A stretch of 64,000 nucleotides of DNA. It comes from CAZWSX01 sp964636985. Its GTDB lineage: Bacteria; Planctomycetota; Planctomycetia; Pirellulales; Pirellulaceae. A program made the position numbers and the translations under genes. A model generated the notes under the pieces. That model had not been told where the DNA came from, did not search any database, and was given only the letters and a program-made list of their open reading frames with translations. The stretch spans positions 62,001-126,000 of the forward strand of contig CAZWSX010000022.1 in assembly GCA_964636985.1 (NCBI GenBank), given 5' to 3'. Shown in pieces: positions 8,691 through 19,572 of this stretch (position 1 is its first letter; the number at the start of each line of letters is the position of its first letter).

Positions 8691-9431
8691 ATGACCAAGA
8701 GCAATCTGAACCGCCGCGATTGGTTGACTAATTCAACATGGGGGCTCGCTGGGGGCACGCTGCTGGCAGCAGCCAGCAATACTCATTCCGCGCGGGCCCA
8801 AGACGTGGACCCTGACGAAGAACGCAAGCGATTCCTGCATGGCGAATGTCCGCAGATCCTGCGCGTATCAAAGTCGCTCGAAGGCACGCTCATCTTGTCG
8901 CCTCATGAACCGTGTCCATGCAGATGCGAGAAATCGGAACCACCTCAAACGATCTTTCGCGTCGATTTCCGCACCGTCCTCCGCTTCAAGTCGTCCCCGC
9001 CATGCGACGAGACGAACATTCAACCACTCCTTCAGGATGGTGTTGAGCTGTGGGCGGAAGGCTCGATGGAGCTGCGGCTCGATAAGTGTCCTAATAATAA
9101 CCAGCTGGATTTGCTGTTCGGTCACAGTCGCGCCAAGGCCCGCGTCCACCGATATCGCCCCAACGAGGACATCTTCGAAGGCGAAGCGTGCGCTACAGTC
9201 GGGTTCGATCCGTCCCGTCGCGAGGATCGCTGCTGTGCGGCCGGCCTTATCCTCGGGAGCGCGTGCCTGAAAGGTGTAAACAAGATGGCCGATTGGTCAC
9301 TGACATTAACTTCCCGCACCGCGCTGGACGGGTTCGACCCGGGAAAAATTTGCAGCCGACAGGAGCTCAGCATCCAATCGCTCGTCGATGGCGTGCTCAT
9401 CGGACCCTGCATGAGGATTCCACGCGAGTAA
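8691..9431 (+). CDS. Cysteine-rich Tat-exported protein, unknown function
   Basis: 246 residues with a twin-arginine signal (NRRDWLTNSTWGLAGG, cleavage near ARAQ). The mature part contains about a dozen cysteines, including PCPCRCEK, RCCAAG and ACLKG, suggesting metal binding or several disulfides. A strong AGGAGG lies 6 bases before the ATG. It stands alone: 190 bases separate it from the zinc-ribbon pair, and a strong inverted repeat follows its stop. No homologous family recognised. Tat export suggests it folds, perhaps with a cofactor, before crossing the membrane. Confidence 0.75.
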   Translation: MTKSNLNRRDWLTNSTWGLAGGTLLAAASNTHSARAQDVDPDEERKRFLHGECPQILRVSKSLEGTLILSPHEPCPCRCEKSEPPQTIFRVDFRTVLRFKSSPPCDETNIQPLLQDGVELWAEGSMELRLDKCPNNNQLDLLFGHSRAKARVHRYRPNEDIFEGEACATVGFDPSRREDRCCAAGLILGSACLKGVNKMADWSLTLTSRTALDGFDPGKICSRQELSIQSLVDGVLIGPCMRIPRE

Positions 9432-9453
9432 CGCCCTCCAAGAAAACCCCTCG

Positions 9454-9493
9454 ACCACGGGCGCAGAGTGCGGGGACACTCTGCGCCCGTGGT
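9454..9493. terminator. 17-bp perfect inverted repeat between convergent genes
   Basis: The left arm ACCACGGGCGCAGAGTG (9454-9470) and its exact complement (9477-9493) enclose a 6-base loop CGGGGA. It lies 22 bases after the stop of the Tat protein and 80 bases from the stop of the facing gene. No U-tract follows on the plus strand. Position suggests a bidirectional terminator; a REP-like dispersed element is the alternative. Confidence 0.6.
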
Positions 9494-9572
9494 CTTCGTC
9501 GGAGGAACCGTCCGAGGGGAGGACGGGGGATCGTGAGAGGTCCCAAGGGACCTTTGGTTCGTTCAGTCGGAA

Positions 9573-9914
9573 CTATTGACGCTCGTCGAATTGCATCCGC
9601 ACCAATGTCGTCGGCGCGATCACACTCGGCCACCAAGGGATCGCCGTGCGGGCAACCATCTGGGCCACTTCCACATCGACCAGGTAGCCGGGCTCGCGCG
9701 CCTCTGTTCGTACTTCGGCCAGGCTATCGCCCGAAGCGACTTCGACCGGCGTCACGCAAAGTGGACACTTGGCGTTGCCAACCACGCTAATGCCTTGCTC
9801 TCCCAGCCAGGCAAGTCCTGCCAGGGCCGTGAAGACCATCGCCCCCAGGAACGGAAGCGACAACACGGCCAGCAACAGGCTCCGCGCTATCTTGCGAACT
9901 CGCTTTTTGGTCAT
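9573..9914 (-). CDS. Small single-helix membrane protein, unknown function
   Basis: 113 residues from the ATG at 9914, which has GGAG about 8 bases upstream; the frame is open further upstream but without signal. A basic N-terminus (MTKKRVRKIAR) precedes one long helix (about 10-38), giving an inside-positive anchor. The outer part holds one CPLC motif. No family recognised. It starts 32 bases downstream of the stop of the small basic protein gene at 9947-10336, so the two may be co-transcribed. Confidence 0.6.
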   Translation of the reverse strand: MTKKRVRKIARSLLLAVLSLPFLGAMVFTALAGLAWLGEQGISVVGNAKCPLCVTPVEVASGDSLAEVRTEAREPGYLVDVEVAQMVARTAIPWWPSVIAPTTLVRMQFDERQ

Positions 9915-9946
9915 GGGATGGCTCCAGCCGAATGAGGACTGCGAAC

Positions 9947-10336
9947 TTAAGCGACAGGCAAAGCGGCCACCGAAGCAATCGTCTCGGCCGGCACTTCGCT
10001 GATTTGCGATTCCGATGCAACCTTCACATAGCCAAGGCCGCGGATCACTTCCAGGATTTCGCTGCACGTGGGGAACATGCGGCCGCTGGCTCGCTTGTAA
10101 GCGTCCATGGCTTGCATGAACAGGATCTCGTCGCCCGAGTAATCACGTTCGCAGGTGGTGGGGTCGATCTGGCGGCGGCGTTGCACTTTCTCGCGGCGCT
10201 CGACCTGGCGACGTTCAACGGCAACAGGAACGTCTTGCTTGCGGCGCTCGCCAGCGTCTTTGCGGCGATCTGGCCCCTTGGCGGCTCGACGATCGATCTT
10301 GACTTCAACTTCCGCGGCCTTCTTTGCCTTAGCCAT
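9947..10336 (-). CDS. Small basic conserved protein, planctomycete type
   Basis: 129 residues from the ATG at 10336, preceded by GAGGA at about 6 bases. The first half is a highly charged Lys/Arg-rich region with repeated ERR/DRR motifs. The second half has a compact motif, DPTTCERDYSGDEILFMQAM then RMFPTCSEILEVIRGLGYVK, which I recall from small conserved planctomycete proteins of unknown function. The Arg-rich half could bind nucleic acid; this is inference. An alternative upstream Met at 10399 lacks a ribosome-binding site. Confidence 0.7.
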   Translation of the reverse strand: MAKAKKAAEVEVKIDRRAAKGPDRRKDAGERRKQDVPVAVERRQVERREKVQRRRQIDPTTCERDYSGDEILFMQAMDAYKRASGRMFPTCSEILEVIRGLGYVKVASESQISEVPAETIASVAALPVA

Positions 10337-10614
10337 GTTTTTCCTCGTGAATGGCAAGTTGTCTGGTGTGCGCCGAGCTTGATGGTTAGCTAAAGCCAAC
10401 CATGTAGCGAAGATGCTTCCTTCATCGGAAGGCTAGGTTGAGAATTTGCACCACGTCGGCAAGATGTGCGGCTGAGCCAAAGATTCCGGTTATTGCGGCG
10501 TATTTCGCCTGGCAAAGTTCACACGAATACCCAGCAGTCTACCGATGCGAACGGTTGTGACGGCGATTACCATATTCGCAAGGGTTAACGAACCGCGCTT
10601 CGAGGAGTTCCGCC

Positions 10615-12297
10615 ATGATCCAAAGGCGAGGCAAACATCGCTTGTTCCGGTTGTGCTGGTTGTTAGGAGCCTTGGCCATGGCCGCGTCGCCTTTCATCGA
10701 CTCCTCTTCCGCTCAAGACGCGGCCAAGCCGATCGATCCCAAAACCATCACCTCGCACGCCGTCGGCGAACACGGCGCCGTGAGCACGGGCTCGCCCGAG
10801 GCCGTAGCCGCAGGGCTCGAAGTATTGCAGCGCGGTGGAAACGCCGCTGACGGCGCAGCCGCTACCATCTTGGCCCTCAGCGTGACCGACTCGCATTTGT
10901 TCTGCTTCGGTGGCGAAGCGCCGATCATGGCCTACAACGCCCAGCGCAAGCACATCGAAGTGCTGGCCGCCCAAGGTGTCGCTCCACGATTGGCCACCCG
11001 CGAGGCCTTCCCCGAGGGCATCCCCGGCCAGGGTCTTAAGCCGGCCGCCGTTCCGGGCGTGTTCGATGGTGTTCTCGTCCTCCTGGAACGACACGGCACC
11101 ATGAGATTGGCCGACGTCGCTGCCAGTACATTGCGACTGCTCGATCGCCATCAAGAGCCGTGGCATCCCCTCCTGGGTAAAACATTGCGGCGGATCATCG
11201 AAGCGGAAGCCACCGCCGGCGACGACCGCATCCTTGGCCTGCGCCGCGCCGCCGACTATTTTTATCGCGGCCCCATCGCTCGTGAGATCTCCGCCTGGTG
11301 CGAGAAGGAAGGTGGCTACCTGCGCTACGAGGACTTCGCAACGCACGTCACGCGGATCGAGGAACCCCTCTCGGTCGACTATCGCGGCCACCGCGTTTAT
11401 AAGTGCGGCGTCTGGACGCAGGGGCCGTATCTCCTACAAACGCTCAAACTGCTGGAAGGCTTCGACCTCGCCAAGCTCGGACACAATCGCCCCGAGACAA
11501 TCCACCTGAGCGTCGAGGCGATGAAGCTCGCCATGGCCGATCGCGATATCTACTTCGGCGATCCCCTGTTCGTCGATGTGCCGATCAACGACATCCTCTC
11601 CAGCAACTACGTGGCGACTCGGCGCTCGCTCATCGACCGCAAAAAAGCATCGCTCGTTTATCGCCCCGGCGACCCCGTCCACCAAAAGCCGCTGCTCGAC
11701 AAGCCACTCCCCACCGGCAACAAGGCCAAGCCGAGCGATACGACCACGTGCGTCGTCGCCGATCGGTTCGGCAACGTCGTCGTAGCAACTCCCAGCGGAT
11801 GGAGCGGCGTTCAAGCCGGCGACACCGGCATCTGGCTCGGAACGCGATTGCAAAGCTTCAATACTTGGGAGGGTCAAGCTAATTGCATCGTCCCAGGCAA
11901 GCGGCCGCGGATCACGCTCACGCCAACGCTGGTCTTTAAGGATGATCGCCCCGTGCTGGCCGTGAGTGTCGCCGGCGGCGACGGCCAAGACCAAACCGGC
12001 CTGCAAGTGGTGCTGAACCACATTGACTTCGGTCTCAACGGTAAAGAATCGCTTGCGGGCGTTCGTTTCGGCACCAACCACCACATCGGCTCGTTCCGCC
12101 AGACTCCGCCCGAACTCGGAAGCCTGATGATCAACGCCGAAGCGGACAGCGCCACCATCGACGCCCTCACCAAGATGGGCCACAAAGTCAAGCTGGAGAC
12201 CGGCGCGATGTGGATGCCCAGCCTGATCCGCATTTCCGACGGCAAATTCGAAGCGGCCGGTGACCCCCGAGCCGGCCGCCACGCCGGGGCGTTTTAA
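10615..12297 (+). CDS. ggt: Gamma-glutamyltransferase family proenzyme, exported
   Basis: 560 residues with a signal peptide (LCWLLGALAMAASPF, cleavage near SSSA-QDAA). The family enzyme hydrolyses or transfers the gamma-glutamyl group of glutathione and related peptides and matures by self-cleavage. The N-terminal motif RGGNAADGAAA is typical. The cleavage and catalytic site is DTTTCVVADRFGNVV, in which Thr376 fits the new N-terminal threonine of the small subunit; the usual TTH is TTT here. Later motifs include PGKRPRITLTPTLVF and GGDGQDQ, where GGxxG-type residues bind the glutamyl carboxylate. Length fits the family. ATG at 10615 follows GAGGAG by about 8 bases. Substrate is unproven; cephalosporin acylase-like relatives share the fold. 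Confidence 0.9.
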   Translation: MIQRRGKHRLFRLCWLLGALAMAASPFIDSSSAQDAAKPIDPKTITSHAVGEHGAVSTGSPEAVAAGLEVLQRGGNAADGAAATILALSVTDSHLFCFGGEAPIMAYNAQRKHIEVLAAQGVAPRLATREAFPEGIPGQGLKPAAVPGVFDGVLVLLERHGTMRLADVAASTLRLLDRHQEPWHPLLGKTLRRIIEAEATAGDDRILGLRRAADYFYRGPIAREISAWCEKEGGYLRYEDFATHVTRIEEPLSVDYRGHRVYKCGVWTQGPYLLQTLKLLEGFDLAKLGHNRPETIHLSVEAMKLAMADRDIYFGDPLFVDVPINDILSSNYVATRRSLIDRKKASLVYRPGDPVHQKPLLDKPLPTGNKAKPSDTTTCVVADRFGNVVVATPSGWSGVQAGDTGIWLGTRLQSFNTWEGQANCIVPGKRPRITLTPTLVFKDDRPVLAVSVAGGDGQDQTGLQVVLNHIDFGLNGKESLAGVRFGTNHHIGSFRQTPPELGSLMINAEADSATIDALTKMGHKVKLETGAMWMPSLIRISDGKFEAAGDPRAGRHAGAF

Positions 12298-12301
12298 GTT
12301 G

Positions 12302-12321
12302 GACCGCTCTCCCGAGCGGTC
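12302..12321 (+). terminator. Hairpin after gamma-glutamyltransferase gene
   Basis: Seven-base stem GACCGCT / AGCGGTC with loop CTCCCG, starting 5 bases after the stop. No U-run follows, so termination is only suggested by position. Confidence 0.4.
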
Positions 12322-12381
12322 TACGGTGCGCGTCGCTTAGGTCACTACGCGACTATTCTCGTGGGTCTCAGCCCAACCTTG

Positions 12382-12401
12382 TGCGACTCGGGAGAGTCGC
12401 A
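12382..12401 (+). repeat. 8-bp stem hairpin before PSCyt/PSD1 gene
   Basis: TGCGACTC / GAGTCGCA with a GGGA tetraloop, about 75 bases before the start at 12477. It could be a second terminator for the preceding gene or lie in the leader of the next one. Confidence 0.35.
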
Positions 12402-12476
12402 CCACTCTTGCCGTCGACTTACAATAGACGACTGGCGATTCCCTCCCCCGCGACCCGCCTTCCCTCCGAGCCGACT

Positions 12477-15566
<3,090 letters not shown>

Positions 15567-15694
15567 GAGGAAGGCTCTAGACTTCAGGCTCCAGACCTCA
15601 GGAAGTCGCCTTCACTTCGCAAATCACAAGTCAACAATCATCAATCGATTAATCAAGACAGCAAACAATCGAGCTCTAAGCGAGGGTCGCTTTT

Positions 15695-17092
15695 ATGTTC
15701 CGCCGCGAATTCCTAACACGCTCCGCTGTCGGGCTTGGTGCACTCGCCGCGCTTCTTCGCGAGGGGCGCGCCGGCGAACCCGTCATCAAGCCGGCGATCA
15801 AGCCAACCGCCAAGCGAATCATCTACCTGTTTCAGTCAGGCGCTCCCAGCCAGCTCGACTTGTTCGATTACAAGCCCGGCCTGAAAGAGCGCTTCGCCAC
15901 TGAGTTGCCCGACTCGATTCGGCAAGGCCAGCGGCTCACGGGCATGACGTCGCGGCAGCAATCGTTCCCTGTGGCGCCAACCAAATACAAGTTTGCCCAG
16001 CACGGTCGTAGCGGCGCCTGGGTGAGCGAACTGATGCCGAGCGTCGCACAGGTCGCCGACGATTTGTGCTTCGTCAAAACGATGCACACCGAGGCCATCA
16101 ACCACGACCCAGCCATCACCTTTTGCCAAACCGGGGCCCAGCTCGCCGGGCGGCCCAGCATTGGCGCGTGGATCACGTATGGCCTGGGAAGCATGAACCA
16201 GGATCTTCCGGCCTTCGTGGTCCTGGTCTCGCAAGGCTCGGGAAATCCAACGGATCAGCCCCTGTACGATCGCTTGTGGGGGACCGGCTTTCTGCCCTCG
16301 AGCTACCAAGGCGTCAAGTTCCGCTCTCAAGGCGACCCGGTGCTCTTCCTCAACAATCCCGAGGGAGTCAGCGGCGGGCAACGGCGGCGGACGCTCGACG
16401 ACCTCGCCGCGCTCAACAAGCTGCGCCAGGAAACGACGGGCGACACCGAAACCGAGACCCGCATTCAGCAGTACGAAATGGCCTTCCGGATGCAGTCGAG
16501 CGTGCCGGAACTGACCGATCTCTCGAAGGAAGACGCCAAGACGTTCGAGCTCTACGGCGAAGACGCCCGCAAGCCGGGCACCTTCGCCGCGAATTGCTTG
16601 CTGGCCCGCCGCCTGGCCGAGCGCGATGTCCGCTTCATCCAGCTCTTCCACCGCGGCTGGGACCAGCATGTCAAACTGCCGACGCAAATCGAGGCCCAGT
16701 GCCGCGACACCGACAAGGCCTCAGCCGCACTGATTACCGACCTCAAACAGCGCGGGCTTTTGGACGACACGCTCGTCGTCTGGGGCGGCGAGTTCGGCCG
16801 CACCGTTTACTGCCAAGGGAAGCTCACGGCCGAAGACTATGGCCGCGACCACCATCCCCGCTGCTTCACGGTCTGGATGGCCGGCGGCGGCATCAAGCCG
16901 GGCCACACCCACGGCGAGACCGACGAGTACGGCTACAACATCACGCGCGACCCGGTCGAAGTCCACGACCTCAACGCGACCCTGCTGCACTGCCTAGGGA
17001 TCGATCATCTGCAACTCACCTATCGCTACCAAGGCCGCGCCTTCCGATTGACCGATATCCACGGCAACGTGGTGAAGGGCATCTTGGGTTAG
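15695..17092 (+). CDS. DUF1501 (sulfatase-like) Tat-exported protein
   Basis: 465 residues. A twin-arginine signal (FRREFLTRSAVGLGALAAL) suggests folded export. The body matches DUF1501 proteins, which share the alkaline phosphatase/sulfatase fold: LFQSGAPSQLDLFDYKP near the start, LPAFVVLVSQGSG, FIQLFHRGWDQH, VVWGGEFGR and DHHPRCFTVWMAGGGIKPG. Family members are annotated as putative sulfatases without firm evidence. In Planctomycetota this gene routinely follows a PSCyt/PSD1 gene, as here, so the two probably act together outside the cytoplasmic membrane. ATG 15695 has GCGAGGG about 12 bases upstream. Confidence 0.93.
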   Translation: MFRREFLTRSAVGLGALAALLREGRAGEPVIKPAIKPTAKRIIYLFQSGAPSQLDLFDYKPGLKERFATELPDSIRQGQRLTGMTSRQQSFPVAPTKYKFAQHGRSGAWVSELMPSVAQVADDLCFVKTMHTEAINHDPAITFCQTGAQLAGRPSIGAWITYGLGSMNQDLPAFVVLVSQGSGNPTDQPLYDRLWGTGFLPSSYQGVKFRSQGDPVLFLNNPEGVSGGQRRRTLDDLAALNKLRQETTGDTETETRIQQYEMAFRMQSSVPELTDLSKEDAKTFELYGEDARKPGTFAANCLLARRLAERDVRFIQLFHRGWDQHVKLPTQIEAQCRDTDKASAALITDLKQRGLLDDTLVVWGGEFGRTVYCQGKLTAEDYGRDHHPRCFTVWMAGGGIKPGHTHGETDEYGYNITRDPVEVHDLNATLLHCLGIDHLQLTYRYQGRAFRLTDIHGNVVKGILG

Positions 17093-17129
17093 TCAGCACC
17101 ACTCCTGAAAAAGCCCGCCCCAAGAAATG

Positions 17130-17166
17130 AAAGCGGGCGTCTGCTTTGGAAGCAAACGCCCGCTTT
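17130..17166 (-). terminator. Terminator of first PEP-CTERM gene (shared hairpin 1)
   Basis: AAAGCGGGCGT-c-TGCT pairs with AGCA-a-ACGCCCGCTTT (15 pairs, one mismatch). On the minus strand the stem is followed by TTTCATTTCTTGG, a U-rich tract, so it fits an intrinsic terminator 28 bases after the stop at 17195. Near-identical elements follow the other two PEP-CTERM genes. Confidence 0.75.
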
Positions 17167-17194
17167 GGACACTTTGTGATTAAAGCTGCTCGCC

Positions 17195-17914
17195 TTAGCT
17201 CTTCTTCGAGCGGAAGCGGACGACGCCCAAGCCAACCATCGCCACGGCGCCCATGAGCAGCGTCGAAGGCTCCGGAGTCGGGGTCGGAATCGGATCTGGC
17301 GGAGGAGGCGGGGGCGGAGGCGCGTCACCGATCACACTGCTCCCCGAAGCGCCGCTGCCGATCCCTTGAATGTGCGCCGCAACGTGCGCGAGTGGACTGG
17401 CGTTGGAAGGGTTGTTAAGGGCGTTGAAATCGCTCTCACCCAAGTTCGTGCTGGGCCGGCTGATCACAAAAGTCAACACGTCTCCGAAATTGAAGCGTCC
17501 CACACCACCGCCAGCGTTGCTGGTGGTCCACGTCAGAAGGACGTCAAACCCCTTCACGCCAGGCAAGTCTTGCTGATCCTGCGTGGTCTTGGTGATGGTC
17601 GTCGCGGGATTGGATGCACCGATCGTTCCCTGCTGGACAATCGACAACGTGCTAGGAACGTAGCCCACGACGTTGAAGCCGAACTTGGTCGCAAACTCGC
17701 TGGTCGTTTCCAGCATGTTCGTGATTTTCAGTTCAACGTTGTTTCCAACGTCGGTAAATTCCGCTTTCAGCCACGGTGGCGTCGCATCCGGATCAGGTCC
17801 GGTGTTCAGCACAATGTCTAGGTTGTAGACCAGCGCCGCGCGCGCTTCCCCGGCTGTCGCTATGCCCAACATCGCGAGCACCGCGGTCGCCAGCCCCCAC
17901 TTCAAACTCTTCAT
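17195..17914 (-). CDS. PEP-CTERM sorted surface protein A
   Basis: 239 residues. A signal peptide (WGLATAVLAMLGIATAGEARA) opens the protein. A beta-rich domain spans about 28-185, then a Pro-rich spacer (eight prolines in a row), then PEPSTLLMGAVAMVGLG and the basic end RFRSKKS. This tripartite C-terminus is the PEP-CTERM signal recognised by an exosortase, which cleaves it and transfers the protein to the cell surface or matrix; no exosortase gene is in the window. TTTGGAGA lies about 6 bases before the ATG. The passenger domain is unrelated to that of the next gene, although the last 30 codons are almost the same. Confidence 0.88.
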   Translation of the reverse strand: MKSLKWGLATAVLAMLGIATAGEARAALVYNLDIVLNTGPDPDATPPWLKAEFTDVGNNVELKITNMLETTSEFATKFGFNVVGYVPSTLSIVQQGTIGASNPATTITKTTQDQQDLPGVKGFDVLLTWTTSNAGGGVGRFNFGDVLTFVISRPSTNLGESDFNALNNPSNASPLAHVAAHIQGIGSGASGSSVIGDAPPPPPPPPDPIPTPTPEPSTLLMGAVAMVGLGVVRFRSKKS

Positions 17915-18180
17915 TCAGTGTCTCCAAAGATGACTTCACGGTTTTCGTGAAGGAAAACACTATCGTAGTTGGATGGGGCCGAGAACCTTGCTCGCTTTCG
18001 AAGACTGCGGCTTCTCCTCATGCGTCCGAGGGAACGTCCAGAAAGACTGTGCAGGAAGCGCACAACATTTGCGCAAATGGAGCACTCCAGCTAGCCATGG
18101 CGACTACATCCCGTCCTCGTCGGAATGAGGCCAAGCGCTTCGCGCAAGAGCGTGACCCATCTGGCAGAGACATCGATCCG
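17915..18180. promoter_or_regulatory. Upstream region of PEP-CTERM gene A, with palindromes
   Basis: No gene is seen here. A 7-base inverted repeat CTTCACG-GTTTT-CGTGAAG (17934-17952) lies just upstream of the ribosome-binding site of gene A and could be an operator or leader hairpin. A 12-base perfect palindrome ATTTGCGCAAAT is at 18067-18078. No sigma-70 promoter is convincing. Confidence 0.4.
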
Positions 18181-18190
18181 CCAAGAAATA

Positions 18191-18225
18191 AAAGCGGGCG
18201 TCTGCTTTGGAGGCAAACGCCCGCT
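18191..18225 (-). terminator. Terminator of second PEP-CTERM gene (shared hairpin 2)
   Basis: AAGCGGGCGT-c-TGC pairs with GCA-a-ACGCCCGCTT; on the minus strand it is followed by TTTTATTTCTTGG. It lies 31 bases after the stop at 18256 and is nearly the same as the element at 17130. Confidence 0.78.
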
Positions 18226-18255
18226 TCGAACACGTTGTAGTGATCGCTTCTCGCC

Positions 18256-19065
18256 TTAGCTCTTCTTCGAGCGGAAGCGGGTAACGCCCAAACCGACCAT
18301 TGCCACGGCGCCCATCAGCAGCGTCGAAGGCTCTGGAACCGGGGGCGGAACCTCTTCCGGGGGCTCCCCTGGAATATTTGGTTCGGTCAAGGCAGTGCCG
18401 TACTGGAAGCTGACGTTTGAAATCCGGTCCAGGTCGAATTCGCCTGTCGTGGAGAACGTGAAGACGACCGAATTCTTAACGAAAGCGTCGTTGTTCCCGT
18501 CATCGCTGACAGCCGAGTTGCCCGTAGCGGGATTGTCGTTCGCCGAGAACAGACCGTATTGAAGCCCATCTGGGTTAGCGGGACCTTCAAGGTCGTCGGC
18601 CGCAGCCGTGCTAAACCGATCGCCGGGGCCAAATAAATCTAGGCCCGAGCTGCTGATGCCCGTGTTCCCGGGTGAGGAACCACCCAAACCTGTCTTGTAA
18701 GCCCATTCACCAGCGACCGAAGTTCCAGCCGCCAGCGAAACGGGATTACCATCCGTATCGAAGATAATTACGCTGCCGGGAGCAACGACTGCCGTGCCGG
18801 GAGTGAGCCCGGGTCCCGCGGCCAAGTCGAAGAAGACGCCGGTTAGGACGTCGGCGGGCACCAAAATGTCGCCACCCACATTGGAGAGCGTGACCTTAAG
18901 CGTGCCGGCCACTGAATTGTCGAACGTGACTTCTGCGGCCAAGGATCCAGGACTGTTGTCACCGCTGTAGGTGATGATGCTCGCCTTCGCGGCGGGGGCA
19001 GCCATTGCGGCAAGCATCGCGACTATCGCGACCATTGCTGCTGTCCGCAAGCAATTTTTCATCAT
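18256..19065 (-). CDS. PEP-CTERM sorted surface protein B
   Basis: 269 residues with a signal peptide (MVAIVAMLAAMAAPAAKA) and a beta-rich passenger domain. Segments such as GVFFDLAAGPGLTPG and DLDRISNVSFQYG recall exosortase-dependent XDD-type surface proteins, though I cannot confirm the exact family. The C-terminus is VPEPSTLLMGAVAMVGLGVT with RFRSKKS, an exosortase signal. CGGAG about 6 bases upstream supports the start at 19065; the adjacent ATG at 19062 is equally usable. Its last 30 codons and its terminator are close copies of those of gene A. Confidence 0.88.
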   Translation of the reverse strand: MMKNCLRTAAMVAIVAMLAAMAAPAAKASIITYSGDNSPGSLAAEVTFDNSVAGTLKVTLSNVGGDILVPADVLTGVFFDLAAGPGLTPGTAVVAPGSVIIFDTDGNPVSLAAGTSVAGEWAYKTGLGGSSPGNTGISSSGLDLFGPGDRFSTAAADDLEGPANPDGLQYGLFSANDNPATGNSAVSDDGNNDAFVKNSVVFTFSTTGEFDLDRISNVSFQYGTALTEPNIPGEPPEEVPPPVPEPSTLLMGAVAMVGLGVTRFRSKKS

Positions 19066-19500
19066 TTAAACTCCGTAGATATTCAGGTGATTGACTGGGG
19101 AGGTCGCATTACTTTAAGCGAATGCGAGCGTTTTGTGGCCTCATTTTTATCCGGATCGTCATATTTTTTGCCAAATTGGTAGATTTTCCGACATCACACA
19201 CCCCTAACGGGGAATTTTTCGAGGTCATTTTTTTGCCGAATTGACGGATATATCGCCACCTAGCGGGTTACCACCGAAATCAGCGAATCATGATGATCAA
19301 GTGGCATTTTTGCGCAACAAGCATTCCACGTTGGTGGATAACTTGTCGATGCATTGAGAAAAAACACTTATACAACCTTTAGAATGTCTCGAAAATGAGA
19401 CAGCTATTCAACCTAACGGCGATTAACGACGCTCGGCGACCCGAATCGGTACCACCCCTGCGACCTAGATGACTCGCGACACAGTGGTCACCCTAAGGGG
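19066..19500. promoter_or_regulatory. Long AT-rich upstream region of PEP-CTERM gene B with direct repeats
   Basis: 435 bases without a gene. Two imperfect direct repeats, TCATATTTTTTGCCAAATTG (from 19159) and TCATTTTTTTGCCGAATTG (from 19225), lie 66 bases apart; both continue with related bases (GGTAGAT, ACGGAT). A short CCCC-TAAC-GGGG hairpin at 19201-19212 sits between them. The AT-rich context and repeated motif suggest a regulatory region for gene B. Confidence 0.4.
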
Positions 19501-19510
19501 CCAAGAAATA

Positions 19511-19546
19511 AAAGCGGGCGTCCACCCAATTCGAGTGAACGCCCGC
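19511..19546 (-). terminator. Terminator of third PEP-CTERM gene (shared hairpin 3)
   Basis: GCGGGCGT-c-CAC pairs with GTG-a-ACGCCCGC. The bases next to the stem (CCAAGAAATAAAAGCGGGCG on the plus strand) are identical to those of hairpin 2, while the loop differs. Read on the minus strand, TTTTATTTCTTGG follows the stem. It lies 27 bases after the stop at 19573. Confidence 0.75.
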
Positions 19547-19572
19547 AGTAATGTTCGTCTTGTGACTTCCGA

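Noticed and set aside
11434..12282. Long minus-strand open frame opposite the gamma-glutamyltransferase gene
   Set aside because: Shadow of the real gene, without motifs or ribosome-binding site.
16066..17130. Plus-strand open frame overlapping the DUF1501 gene in another frame
   Set aside because: Composition is Arg/Pro-rich shadow; DUF1501 motifs span the region in the proper frame.
18067..18078. ATTTGCGCAAAT palindrome as a specific operator
   Set aside because: Short, single occurrence, 150 bases from the gene A start; kept only as a note in the upstream-region entry.
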